From Hyaloscypha bicolor E (taxonomy: Eukaryota; Ascomycota; Leotiomycetes; Helotiales; Hyaloscyphaceae): a stretch of DNA of 64,000 nt. The stretch spans positions 744,001 through 808,000 of the forward strand of contig NW_020194691.1 in assembly GCF_002865645.1 (NCBI RefSeq). The letters are read 5' to 3'. The position numbers and the translations under genes were made by a program. The notes under the pieces are model-generated. The model was not told the origin of the DNA, made no database searches, and saw only the letters and a program-made list of their open reading frames with translations. This document shows positions 22,601 through 35,100 of the stretch, piece after piece; the first letter of the stretch is position 1; each line of letters begins with the position of its first letter.

Positions 22601-24402
22601 AAGAATATAGGCTTAATTATATAAACTCTATATTTCTGCTTTAGATTTAGTAATTTGGTAGTAATTAAGGGACACTTCTGGTTTAATTAGTTTATAGTAT
22701 CTTCTAATTACTTAAGATTAAGAGCTATTTAATAGATTACTAAACCTTATATTAATCTATAGCTTAATATATTATTATTATTCCGTTCTACTATAATACT
22801 ATAATATAAGATAATATAGTTAGTATATTTAATAATATATAAAAAGAAGAATAAGGAAAGTTAGTTCTAATTACTTTTACCTAAGAAAAACCGGAATTAA
22901 AAAGAGAAAAATATTATATATAAATCCAGAAAAAGAAGTTTTATTATATATTATAAAAAGGGCAAGTATAAAAAGCTATAATTTTTTTTAACCTTAATCT
23001 ATTAATAGTAATATTATATATTAGCCCTAATTTATAGTTATTTACTTATAAAAGTTTTTATTTTTTATATCTTTAGCTTCTCCTAAAATTTATAAACCTT
23101 TAATCTATTATTAATATAATAACCTTACTATTTTATAGAAACTAGGTTCTATTAATAAAAGTTTTTAATACTAAACCTAACTTAATTCTATATTATTAGA
23201 TAATATAAGTATAAGTATCTAGACTAATTTAATAATAAATAGAATTATAGATTTAGGTAATATAATTTAATATAGAGTTATAAAGAATACTAAGATCTTA
23301 ATTATTAAATCCAAACTCGATTTAATATTCTTATTATTTATATTTAATATAGATTCTTAAGTACCTAAAGAATAACAATCTATTATACGGAAACTACTTA
23401 AGCTTTAGATACTAGATTCGAGACTAGCTCTCTAAAAATTCTATTTATACTAATATATAGAAGATATAAAGTTTCTAAATACTTTAATTATATATAGTAA
23501 TAAATAATTAATAAGTTTCTAGATATTCTAATTATATATAAATAAGAAAAAGTAAATATAAAGGGCAAAAATATAAAAGCTTTCTAGCTAGTTTAAAATA
23601 AGTTCTATAAGATAAAAATACTAAACTTTTTATATAGACTAGCTATTCTCGAGTATTTTATTTGTTCTTTTCTATAATTAAGCCCTTATTCGAGTTTTTG
23701 CCTTTATATAATTACTAGATAACTCCGGATATCTTATATAGAAACTCTATATATCTTTAAAGCTAGAATTAAAAGGCCAGTATTCCAAATTAACTAAATA
23801 CTAGATAAACTTTATATAGAGTAACTTTTCTAATTTAGAAATATATATTTTAAGTATATCTAACTTAAAAAACTTGTTTTCTAACTCTAATATAAAAAGA
23901 ACCTTATTATATCTCTAAAGCTCTACTAGCTTAGTAATTATCTCTTTATTTTTAGAAGCCAGATTATATAATTATATAGGAATATATAAATTATAATTAA
24001 ATCTATCTAGTAAGAATAACTTACTATTAGTCCGATTTATATATCCGGTATATTCCGATATAGATATCTATATCTTTTAGTTTAGTTTATTTATAGTAAA
24101 TATATCTCTTACCTAAATAAATATATTCTAGCTTTAAATACAAATAATCTATTTACTAATTATAGATACTATTATAGCTTTAATTATAATTAGAATAATT
24201 AGAATAATTAGAAATAATTAAAATAATTAGAAAGAAAAAATTATAGATTATTTACTTTATTCTGCTTATAAACTAGTAACTACGGATTCCCGAAAAAGAA
24301 ATAGCTATATAGTAATCTCGGAAACGGAATAGAAAAGCTATATTACTATTTCTATTACTATAATTCTTATTCCGGGCCTTTTTTAATATTATAAACTTAT
24401 AT
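19616..24402. other. RIP-eroded repeat DNA, unassigned
   Basis: The first 250 bp (19616-19860) contain two imperfect copies of GAGATATTAGAT...ATAGATATAT about 130 bp apart and read as a charged peptide (EREL, KEAR, LLLLREEILDLGIDI). This may be a decayed gene or element ORF cut by the ultra-AT insertion. The remainder up to 24180 shows no recognised motif. Confidence 0.4.
24182..24236. repeat. ATTAGAATA-type simple repeat
   Basis: About five degenerate copies of (A)ATAATTAGA lie in tandem, just before the left LTR of the next element. Confidence 0.6.
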
Positions 24403-24695
24403 TATAATAGGAATTTAATTATTATATAGTTTTCGGATTATATATAGGTATTTGGATATATAGAAGAGAGTAAAGGGAAAGTAATAAACTAAGTACTTAA
24501 AAGTAATACTTTTAATAATAGTAAGAAGTAAAGTAAAGGTTAAAAACAAGAAGCTTTAAAGTATAATATATTAGGAAGGCTAATTATATATATAGACAGA
24601 GGTCTTATATAACCCCTTAAACTAGTATTAGTATACCTGGAAAGCAGGATATATAATAATAGTTACGGGATAAGAGAGAAAAAAACCCTACTATA
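24403..24695 (-). repeat. 3' LTR of the minus-strand gypsy element
   Basis: 293 bp, starting TATAATAGGAATT and ending CCCTACTATA in plus orientation; TA...TA is probably former TG...CA. It carries more A where the other LTR has G, so it has been changed more heavily. Confidence 0.9.
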
Positions 24696-24712
24696 TAGCT
24701 TCCCCCTATTAT
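24696..24712 (-). promoter_or_regulatory. Candidate polypurine tract
   Basis: The minus-strand sequence AATAGGGGGAAGCTA directly abuts the 3' LTR, as a plus-strand primer site of a minus-oriented retrotransposon should. Confidence 0.6.
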
Positions 24713-25019
24713 TCGTAATTATTCCCTAATTATAGTAAAGAATATATTAAGCCCGTATAAGTATAAGCCTAATAGAACCTGGAAACCCAAATAGTTTCCT
24801 AAAGAAACCTATAACCCCTATTTAAAACCCTTCCTACTTTTTCTATTTCTTTATTTTTTTTTAAGAAAAGAATACAAATGTAATAATAATAGTTATAACA
24901 GAATTATATATATCTTCTATAACTAGTAAAAGCTCGTAATAAAAGGAAAAAGCTATATTTCAGTAGCTATAAAGAAATAATATTAGTTTTACTTTCTCTT
25001 ATATTCGAGATATCTAACT

Positions 25020-27950
25020 CTTCTCTTCTTTTCTTTCTAGATAAGTATTCTAGTATAATATTCTTATTTTCCGGTCCTTTATATATCCTTAATTCTCTTA
25101 TCTCTCTTCTCTAAAAACGCTACTATCTCTAATATAATAGAGCCAAATACCTTACCTTCTATTCTTCTTTTCTATTTCGTCCGATATTTTATCTAATTCC
25201 CTTACTTCTTTTATAATAGTACTATCTTTATATAAATTATTTATAAATTACCTTTATATAACTATTTCTAAAAGAGGGAAATCCTATAATAAATATTAGA
25301 TAAACTTCTCTACTATAAAAAGGCCTCTTCTTTTTATTTCTAATAACTTCCTCTTTCTTCTAATAATAACCTTAATTTTCTTTACTCTTTATCTATATCC
25401 GACCTCTATATTTATTAATTATTATATCTGCCTCTTTTAGTACTATTGAATTCTCGGAAGCTAAAGAGATTAATAAATTCGCCTCTAGCTATATTTCCTA
25501 TAATATAATATCTAATATCCTCTTTCTAATAGTAATTAAAAATAGTATTATCTAGCTAAATATATAGTAAGTATATCTCTAATTATTATTATATAATTTC
25601 CTACTTATAATTTTTCTCTTTAAATAGATCTTAAATTACTATTCTAATTACTTTACTATTTCTATTACTATTATTAGTTACTTTAAAAAGTTCTATTCTT
25701 CTAATACCCGAGATAATAATACTAATAAGCTTACTAATAGTAACTATACTTATTTCTATATTTAAGAACTTAAAGCTATAACTACTATAGGCTTTAGAGT
25801 TATATATATTAATATTTAAGCCTATATAAGCTACTAAGAGAATAAGTTCTACTTTAATAAGTATTACTAATATTATTCTCTTAGTTCTAGCTATAGCGGA
25901 TATCTCTAGAAATATAACTCTTATAAATATTCTTTTTATATAACTTGCCTCTTTCTAATTCTACTTAGATCCAAATACTAATAGTAGTAAATTCTAATTA
26001 GAAAGATAAGCCTTTAGTTTCTTAGTTCCCTAAAGTTCCTCCTTTACTAAATTCTGGCTATTATAAAGATATAAGAGTAATAAATTTTATAGATAATATA
26101 ATTCTGGATAGAGATAGTATATCTAAATATCCTCTAGTTTATTATTCCTAAAAGAAGCTAGTATTTTAGTAGTGAAAATTAGTAGTTAGTATTAAGCTTT
26201 AAAATAATACTACTTATTAATTTTATATTTTCTCCCTAGCTTTATTAACTTTTCCTTATAAAATCCTGGATATAGCTATTATATATATAAATAAATATCT
26301 TATAATTCCCTCTTCCTTCTTATTCTTCCCTAATTTTCTTTAACTAATAATATAACATTTCCTTTTCTCTTCTAATTCCTGCTTTACCTAGCTTCCTTTC
26401 TTATAGTAATTTTTTATAAGATGCTTTCTTTCTCTAGAAAGCTAAACTCTCTTTTATATATATTAGATAGTAAGTATAAAACTATAGTATTTATAAAATT
26501 ATTAAAATTATTAACTTTTTCTAAATAAAGAGTATTTTACTATCTTATTTCTAATATCTAATACTTCTCTTCTAATATTTAAGAATAGGCTATTAAGTAT
26601 TATTTCCTTATTCTCTAATTCTTTATATATTCCTGATTTTTCTCTTTTTCTTTCTTAAAAAATTACCTATTCTTTTTATAATAAGTCTAGAAAATATATT
26701 TCTAGCTCTTTTCTTTTATCTAATATTTATCTAATCTTCTCCTTTACTTCTTCCTAGAATAGCCCGTTTTCTTCCCTATATAACTCTTCTATATTATTTC
26801 CCGCTTCCTACTATATCTATTTCATTCTCTAACTCTTTTAAATTATTTCTCTTATAATATAATTTCTATATTCTCTTACTTTATTCTTCTTTCTATAATA
26901 ACTTCTTTTTCTAACTACCTTTATTTATATCCGGCTTCTATATTCATTAACTATTCTCGCTACTTCCTTACTATTTAAGCTCTTCTTTCTAATATTCTAT
27001 TTACTATAGCTAACTCTAATAATACTTCCCCTATTATCCTACTAGCTTATAAGCCGCCTATAAAAGTAAATAATAGTATTATAATACTAAATAAGTAAAT
27101 AATATATCTTTTCTTATTTTTATATAATTCCCTTCTTATAATTTTCTTTTTCTAATAGATTTTGTCTTATATATCCGCAAACCTTATTCTAGCCTCTAGT
27201 ACTTATTTCAAAGCTAATTATATCCTTTATAACTATAATAATAAGTACTTCTTTATAAATAATAATTATAACTTATCTAATACTTAAGAATTTAGTATAG
27301 TAATTATATAGGGCTTTAGAATTAATTAACTTAATAATAAAGCCTATATAAGATATTAAGATATTACTAAGTTCTAATACTTTAAAGTTTGCTACTAATG
27401 CCTTTCCTATACTAGTACTTATACTAACTATCTCCGAATATATTATAAAAATAAATATTCTTTCCGTATAACTTTCCTCTTCTAAATTCTGCTTAAATTC
27501 AAGTTCTAATAGTAATAGATCCTGACTTCTAATTCTTATATACTAGTATCTAGTAAAAGTAACTCCCTTCTCTATTAAGTTCCGGCTATTATAAAGGTAT
27601 AAGAGCTTCTAATATAGCTAATAGAATAGAGCTAAGCAAGAATATTACTTCTAATTACTTTTTGCTTTATTATTCTTAAGGGTTTAGGGCTATAGATTAA
27701 GAAACTTGCAGTGTTTTCTAGTAATTAAATATATTAATCTTTTATTTACTAGTGCCTTTTATTAACTTTCCCCTATAAAATTCTATTTATAGCTATTATA
27801 TATATAAATAAATACTTATATATTAATTCCAAACTTCTTTTTTTTCTTATTCTTTCCTAATTTTAATTAACTAGTAATATAATATCTCTTTTTTTTCTAA
27901 TTCCCTTATTACTTTTAAAACTTTCTAATTATAATAAAATATAAGAAATA
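25020..27950 (-). repeat. Tandem duplication of about 1.5 kb in the 3' part of the gypsy element
   Basis: Two diverged copies (about 25020-26480 and 26540-27950) have matching landmarks at a constant offset of about 1517-1550 bp. Examples are CTTTATTAAC...TAGCTATTATATATATAAATAAATA (26240, 27757) and TATATCCG-C-TCTATATT (25396, 26928). On the minus strand both read as similar hydrophilic peptide, so an extra ORF downstream of pol appears to have been duplicated. Product not recognised. Confidence 0.65.
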
Positions 27951-29740
27951 TTCTCCTATATAAAAGAAATACTTAATTTATATATAGCTACTTCCCTTAA
28001 TAGTACCTCTCTCTCGCTTTTTCTTATTCTTCTCTTTAAGGCCTAATAACTATTATAAAACTAGCTCTAGCCAAAATGTAAGTTCGATTTCCTTTCCTTA
28101 TAATCTCTTCCTTTCTTCTTTATTATTTTTACTAAGTTATAATCTAGTTCTTCCAGTCCGAATTAATATCCTCTTTCTCTAAAATACTAATCTCTTTATC
28201 CGGAAATAATACTTCCCTATAAATACCAGGTTTCCCTTAAACTAGGCTATAGATCCGCTCTAATACTTCTTTATTCCAGTAATATAAATTATATAAGATT
28301 TCTAAAGTAGTACTATAAAAGACAAATTTCTTAAAATAGCTTATAACTATAGTTCTTGCTTAGAGAATACTATTTAGTTCCGTAATTATAAAAGTACTAA
28401 TTACTAGGCTAGCCTTAAAGATCCTAAATAATTCTCTCTAGTAATAATAAAGCTTTAATAAATAGTTATTTTCTAGCCTGGTATTATAAAAAAAAAATAT
28501 TTCTAATAAAGAAGTATCCGGATAGCCTTAAGATATAAATATTATTAAATACTTCCTTCTTATATTTTTAATAATAATATATTACTAAAAGTACTTTATT
28601 TAGGTCTATATCTCTTTACTTGAGCTATTATATATATATAGTAAGTAAGTTAGATATAGAAGAAACTTTATATTATAGTAATATATTTCAAGTTAGATAG
28701 TTTAGATCTATTAGTAAAAGACTTTCTCGACTTCTTTTAAGATAAAAGAATATATAACCAGTAGTAATTTTAGCTATTATTTAATTAGCCCAAAATATAG
28801 CTAGAAAATAGAAAACTCAATTATTAATACTACTTTTAGTAGCTTTAGTTAGAGTAATAACTATAGGCTTATATCTTCTTTTAATTATTCTATTAGCTAG
28901 AAAGTTAAAGGTAGAAGTAATAATATAACGGATTTTATATATTATTATAAGCTCTTTTATAATAGTATTATTATTCTCCGGTTCTCTATTTATAACTAGC
29001 TCCAGAAAAACTCTATATCTATAAATAATATTTTCGAAAATAAATCGGGTAATAAATCAAGTATTAGTATTCTTTAGTACTTTTCCTTTAACTCACCCCG
29101 AGCCTTTTTCTCTAGCTAGTACTAGCCTGTTTTTACCCAAATATAAAAATATATAAACTATATCTAAAGCTACTTTGTATTATAATACTTATACCCAAGT
29201 AAAATATAGCTTACTTTCTACTTTTATATAAGCTATAAGTTAATATTATTTATAACTCTTAATATATATTTTAATATCTTTATATTATTTATTTTACTAA
29301 AAACGGTCTATAATTTTGCGGAAAGTAGTCTCTCTAGGCTTATAACCCCTAACTTTATAAGCTACTATCTTAATGTTTTCTCGCTTTACTAGGAAGTTAA
29401 TAACTCTTCTAGGTATGCCTTAATTTTACTTAAAAAGTATCTTGTCTTATATAAGGAACTTAATAGTATTATTCTTAAATAGCTAATATTTCGCAGTATT
29501 TTATTTAATTAGCTAGATAAATATAATAAGCTAGTAAGTATATTATTAGTAATATACGAAATAGAAGCCTTCTAGATAAAAGTCTATTTTAGGTTATTTC
29601 TCTATAATAATAGTTAAATAAGGGTAAATATTCTAGATAAGCAATATCGGACTAAATATATAAACAGATATAATTCTTAAAGAAAATAATTAGGTATTTA
29701 TAAAGTCTTTAATATCCTCTTTCTCTTTTTCTTCTACTTC
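27950..29740 (-). pseudogene. Expected integrase region of the minus-strand gypsy element
   Basis: In Ty3/gypsy order integrase follows RNase H, which places it here on the minus strand. I did not trace its zinc-binding or DDE residues with confidence, so the call rests on position between the RNase H relic and the duplicated 3' segment. Confidence 0.4.
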
Positions 29741-29759
29741 CAGAATTATATATAGTTAG

Positions 29760-30135
29760 TATAATAAACTATTAGCTACTATATATTTCTTTCCTAATAT
29801 ATATTTAATATTAAAGTCAAATAGCCGGATCCAAGTAATTTATCTTATAAGTAATAATCCGAATAGGTCCAAAGCAGTATTATTAAGCTATATAATTAGA
29901 ACATTTATATTAGTTTTCAAGAGAAACTTTACTTTATAGAGCTAGCTATAGTATTTCTTGAGTGCCTTTAAAACCCCCCTATATTTACGCTTTATAGTAT
30001 TATAAGACGCCTTAACTTAACTCTAATAACTACTTTTATATTATATGAAATAGCGCTTTCCGTTATACCGGCTAATCTATATTAAGACTATATCTTATCT
30101 AGTAAGACTAGTATCTATTACAAGAATAATTAATT
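29760..30135 (-). pseudogene. Ty3/gypsy RNase H relic
   Basis: In minus-strand reading, LIILVIDTS (near 30120) corresponds to the first catalytic Asp motif. Further on come a K-Y segment with LYKVKFLLKT and N-VL, then ITWIRLFDFNIKYILGKKY near 29770-29840, the conserved RNase H end (DF..KYIPGK..). Interruptions are TAG/TAA, and several Asp/Gly/Ser codons have become Asn/Ser/Leu by transitions. It would have removed RNA from the RNA:DNA hybrid. Confidence 0.85.
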
Positions 30136-30389
30136 CGGTATCCGATAAGAAGTCTAGTATAACTAATATAGAAAAAGAGGTTAAGAAAGTTTTAAGAATA
30201 TCTATTATAAGCTAGTATTTATATATCTAGACAAATACCTAATTTTTCCGGAAAATTTCATAAATAAAGGCTATAATCTTAGTAAAGTAAGTAATTCAGA
30301 TTCAATAATAAATATAAATACTAATAAAAGTACGGGCTTATATAATATCTTAAGAGGCCGGCTATTCTAGAATTTTAATAATTTTTGCG

Positions 30390-31000
30390 GTTTCTGGTAG
30401 TTTTCTTTTAAAAAAACAGATATAACTAATAATTTGGATACTATTTATATACTACTGCGATTTTGGGCCAAATATAGTTAATCTAATATACTCTAGTAAT
30501 ATAAGAACCTTATTTAAGTTCTAAATATATTCTTATATAAATCTTTAGATATTAGGCAAGTTTTTAGTATTATTATAAGTAGTAATAGAATTCCGGACTC
30601 TAATATTATTAAGGTAAATTATATAAACTAATAGTATTAAATCTCGAAAAATATAGTATATAATTCGAATAAACTAAGTAACTAAATTCGTATCTTTTTA
30701 GAAAATCCTAGTATAATAAAGAAGCCCGTATAAAGTTATAAATTCCGTTATATTTCTATACTTTTTAGCTAAAGGAAGTTAATTATAACTCGAGAAGTAA
30801 TTTACTAAACTTGTAATTATATAGCCGGTAAAGTATTTCGAGAACTCGTCTGTATTCGGGAATAAGTTAGTATCCCTAATAGTAATCTTATTTGCTTATA
30901 AAGCTATTTATATTATATAATACTTAGAGGCCTTCTTCTTTTTTACTAGAAAGTAAGAATTCCTATAGGGCCTATTATAGTATTTAAAGATTCTCGTATC
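30390..31000 (-). pseudogene. Ty3/gypsy reverse transcriptase relic
   Basis: On the minus strand FLVKKKK (near 30945) is followed by ITIRDTNLFPNTDEFSKYF and TSLVNYFSSYN, the classic gypsy palm/finger segments. The catalytic box near 30592-30618 now reads YLNNIRVRN where an active enzyme has two Asp: both are Asn, as expected from G-to-A change. A FGPKSQ segment follows. Stops are TAG/TAA only. Confidence 0.88.
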
Positions 31001-34000
31001 TAGTTATTCCTATACGAGCTTATTAATTACTAGGGCTAATACCCTTAGTACTAAAAAGCTAGATTTCTGCCAAGCTTTATATAGAATAGTATAAATTTCT
31101 AATAGCAGAGATATTTCTGGTTTTAATAGCCCTAGATAGCTAAAATCCCAAGCTAAAGCCCCTTCTCTATTATCTAATATTATAAATAATAAATCTCTCT
31201 TCTTATATAATAACCCCGGGCTAATTTTTAAGGCCTTCTTTCTCTTTTCTATTAAATATAAACCTGGAATAATATAAGAAAACTTCGGAATTAATTACTA
31301 AGAAAAGCGCCTAATTCCTAGTATACTAATATCCTCTCTCTTTTCTAGTACCTCTTTTTAATTATCTAGCCCTTTAGAAGCTAAGCTAGTACTTTTACTT
31401 GAGTTTACTAGCCAAATTTTCTTTATAATAGATTTATATAATCTATTAACTAATACTAATAGGGAAAGACTTTACTATTATATAAAAGAATAAGTATTAA
31501 ACTATAAAGAAATATAATAGTTTATATCTATATATAAAGAAATATTACAAGAAGCACTTATTAAAGGCCCCAGATTAAACGCATATATAATTCCCTTCTG
31601 AACTTCTAAAAAAGAAATAAAAATATCTTCTAAAGGCTCTTTTTTCCCGGTTCTAATATTTCTTTTAGGATTCTCTAGTTATTTAAAGGAAAGATATTCT
31701 CTTAAATCCGGTTTTCCAAATTAAATACTTTTATAACTCGGCTTATAAAAGACCTATTCTTTCTAGTATTAAAGGTAGTTATATAGGTAGCTTCTAATTA
31801 GATATACTTAATAGTAAGGTTAGTTTATAGAATAAAGAATTACCCGAGAATAAATTAATAATTAGCTTTTTTAATAAAGAAGATCTAGATATATAATAAT
31901 ATATCTCTAACTTTAACTTAAATATTCTTATAAAGTCTTTTAAAAGAGTAATATTTCCTATTATAAGAGACTAAGATTAAGTAAGGATTTCCTATAATTA
32001 TAAAATTATAGTTATCTATAAGGCCTTAAGTTATAATATTAATTTTAGTACTAGTATTAATTATAGCCTTAACTTAAGTAACTCTATTAAGATATATACT
32101 AAGCTTAGGTATAAATACTATATAATATGAGTTCTCTTTACTTTTTTCTAGATTATAGAAAGTAATAGTAATATTAGGGCCGGATTTAGATAAATTATAT
32201 TAAGGGCTCTAGAAAACTAGCTTTAGAAAAGCCGGAAAGTTTAATAAGAGCTTTCGAGTTATAATACCTTCTATTTTCTAATTAAGGATCTTATTTAATA
32301 GTAGCTCTAGCTTAGCTTTCTCCCGAAGTTCGTTTACTAGGTATCGGACCCTCGGGCAAGAATTGGGTAAAAGGCAAGTAAGGGCTGCGGGTAAAGCTAT
32401 AGGCTTAATAGTAAAATCCCTTAGAGAGATTAAGTATATAAAGATAGGCTATAGCTAGTCTAGTATAAGACTATCTTATTAAGTCTTTTCTTTCTTCTTA
32501 TTTATAGCTATAACAGGTATCTATTTCCTATTTCTAAGATATTATATTATAGTAATACTAGTTTCTTTCTCTTAATAATTCTTTAATACCTAATACTAAT
32601 TATAATTATCTTTTAGTTCTCCGTATAGCTTATTATTCTTCTTTTTCTCTGCCCTAAAGGTACTAACTATAACCTATTTGTGTTTATTATTAGTTTAGGT
32701 AAAATCTCTTATTTTATTATCGGAATTCATATATAGGTTATATTCTTCTATAGCTAAAGAGAGAGAAGAGACCTTGGTTTCCGGGCTAGAATAGACATTC
32801 TAATTTATATACTAAGAGTATAGCTTGAGTTACTATACTTTATTAATACCGGAAGTAAATTAGAATATTATATCTCCCAAACCTATAAAGCTAGTATAAA
32901 TCTAATTTAATTAATTAAAATATATAATTCCTGCTATATAAAGGGCTAGTACTTCCGGGTATTAGATAGACTAGTAGAGAGAAAAGAAATACAAGAAATA
33001 ATATCTAGTACTAGCTCTAGTAAGTCTTAGTAGTTCTTACTAGAATACAGGCAAATAAGACTAAGGGAATTAAGCTATATTTGGAGGGGCGGATCTAGTA
33101 AGTACTACTTATATACCTAAATTAGATATATTACTATTTAGAGAGAATTCCTGAATATTACTAAAAGATAGTACTAATACTTATATAGCTTAAGTAAGTC
33201 TAGCTATATCTAATATTAGAACTTTAGTATCTATAGGCTATATACTAATAGATGGCTAGTAATAGTCTAGCTTTATATAAATAGAAATAAGGCGAGTAAA
33301 ATCTGTTTTTATAGTTATTTAAGCTTAGAGGCTATTAATAAGAATATTATAAGAATGAGAATAGTCTTAATAATAGGTTATTTCCTTATTAGCTTAATCT
33401 GACTTATAATATTTTATAGCTATTAAGATAAAAGCCTTAAAATTCATTATATGAGAGATATTAAGCTTAATACTATACTTCCGAATAATCTTTTTATAAA
33501 GGGGCAAGGGAATTCCTTTAAGGAACTAAAGTACTTGGGTATAGCCTTTAAGTAATTAATTATTTACTAGGTACTAAAAAGAGAAGGTATATTATTAATA
33601 GAATTTCTATAGGTTAACTTTATTAGTATAGCCCTTTTTCTTTAAGGCCTTTATAAACTCTCGGGTTCTTATTATTTAGTAAGTATTCTTCTCTTAATAC
33701 TTCTAATATAAGATAATTCTAAGGGCTATCTAATTATTTGAAACCTATTCTGGTATTATATAAATATACTATATAATAGTTATATAGTAATACTAGAAAA
33801 GGCAGGAAATTATAGCTAAACTAATAATATAGTAGTCTTAGTACTAGCTTTTATACTAGTTCAGGAACTTAGTAATATTAGGCCCTTAAAAATAGGGTAT
33901 TTCAGGGGTAATAGCGGATAGTATTATCTATATAAGATATATGGTTTGAGTTTTATTAATAGAGAGGTCTACTAGTACTATAGGTAAGGCCGGATTACTA

Positions 34001-34789
34001 TTACTTTAGAAGTAAGCGGTAATATTTATTTTGGTATTAGAAATAAAGCTAGAGAAATTAGTTATAGTAAAGTTTAGACTATAGGCAAGGACTTATATAA
34101 TAAAGAAAGTAAGTAATAATAGTAATAAATATAGTTCTATAATTAGAAGTAAGATAATCTCGGTAGCTTGAGTAATTAAAGTTAATAATATTATAAAAGA
34201 GGATAATAAGTTCTAATTTTATAGTAACTACTTGATTTTCTGGGGAGGTTATAATATATAGGTAACTGCCTTGACTCTAAGAACTAGTTCTAAAGCCTTA
34301 GTAAAGGAGTTTTCTATATGAAACATACTAGATATAGATTGCCTAGCTATTTATATAGAGAGTTACTAAATGCGAGGTTTTCTATTATAGATTCCCGAAG
34401 CTATAACCTTAATATAGCCTAACTCTATACTAACTCCTTTAGAATAGGCCCCTAACTTCCTAGTAAAACGGGCTAGTATAAAGGAATCTCCGTACTTTCT
34501 AATAATTATATATATATTACAGACAAGTATAATAAGGAGGTTAGTAATTAAAAGATATAATAAAGGAAATAGTTTTGCAAGCTACTCTATTTATAAGATT
34601 AATATAAAGGAACATACCTCTATAATTATAAATAGATAAGATTAATAGCTAACCGGCTAGTATTCTAACTTTGGAAAACTTATATAATTAAAGCTAAAAC
34701 ACGCAAATGTAACTAAAAGTAACCGTGCTCTTAAAGTCTAGAGAATGCCTATATAATTTAAAGGTATTAATTATCGTAATTTGAATCTT
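31001..34789 (-). pseudogene. Gag and protease region of the minus-strand gypsy element
   Basis: Between the RT relic and the 5' LTR, where gag and protease belong. Composition is heavily eroded. I could not pick out a CCHC knuckle or the protease D-[ST]-G box. The call is by position only. Confidence 0.45.
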
Positions 34790-34803
34790 TTCTGGGTTAC
34801 TAA
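34790..34803 (-). promoter_or_regulatory. Candidate primer-binding site
   Basis: The minus-strand sequence just inside the 5' LTR is TTAGTAACCCAG; TAG may be a former TGG, the usual first bases of a tRNA primer site. The tRNA cannot be named. Confidence 0.4.
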
Positions 34804-35096
34804 TATAATAGGGATTTGATTGTTATATGGTTTTCGGACTATATATAGGCGTTTGGATGCGTGAGAGAAAGTAAAGGGAAAGTAATAAACTAAGTACTTA
34901 AAAGTAATACTCTTAATAGTAATAAGAAGTAAAGTAAAAGTTAAAAACAAGGGGCTTTAAAATATAATATATTAGGAAGGCTAATTATATATATAAACAG
35001 AGGTCTTATATAATTCCTTAAACTAGCGCTAGTATATCTGGGAAGCAGGACACGTGACGGTAATTACGAGATAAGAGAGAAAAAAACCCTACTATA
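34804..35096 (-). repeat. 5' LTR of the minus-strand gypsy element
   Basis: 293 bp, same length as the other LTR. It retains CACGTGACGG and GTTTGGATGCG where the other copy is A/T, so it is the less altered copy. Confidence 0.9.
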
Positions 35097-35100
35097 ATAT

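Larger units (their letters stand above)
24403..35096 (-). mobile_element. Ty3/gypsy LTR retrotransposon, RIP-degraded
   Basis: 10,694 bp with two directly repeated 293-bp LTRs (24403-24695, 34804-35096). A 4-bp ATAT on each side (24399-24402, 35097-35100) is a possible target duplication but weakly informative in such AT-rich DNA. Minus orientation follows from three facts. Reverse transcriptase and RNase H read on the minus strand. A purine tract (minus-strand TAGGGGGAAGC) sits against the 24403-24695 LTR. A primer-site-like TTAGTAACCCAG sits just inside the other LTR. From RT before RNase H the order is Ty3/gypsy. LTR differences in the stretches I aligned are transitions. No frame is intact. 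Confidence 0.9.
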
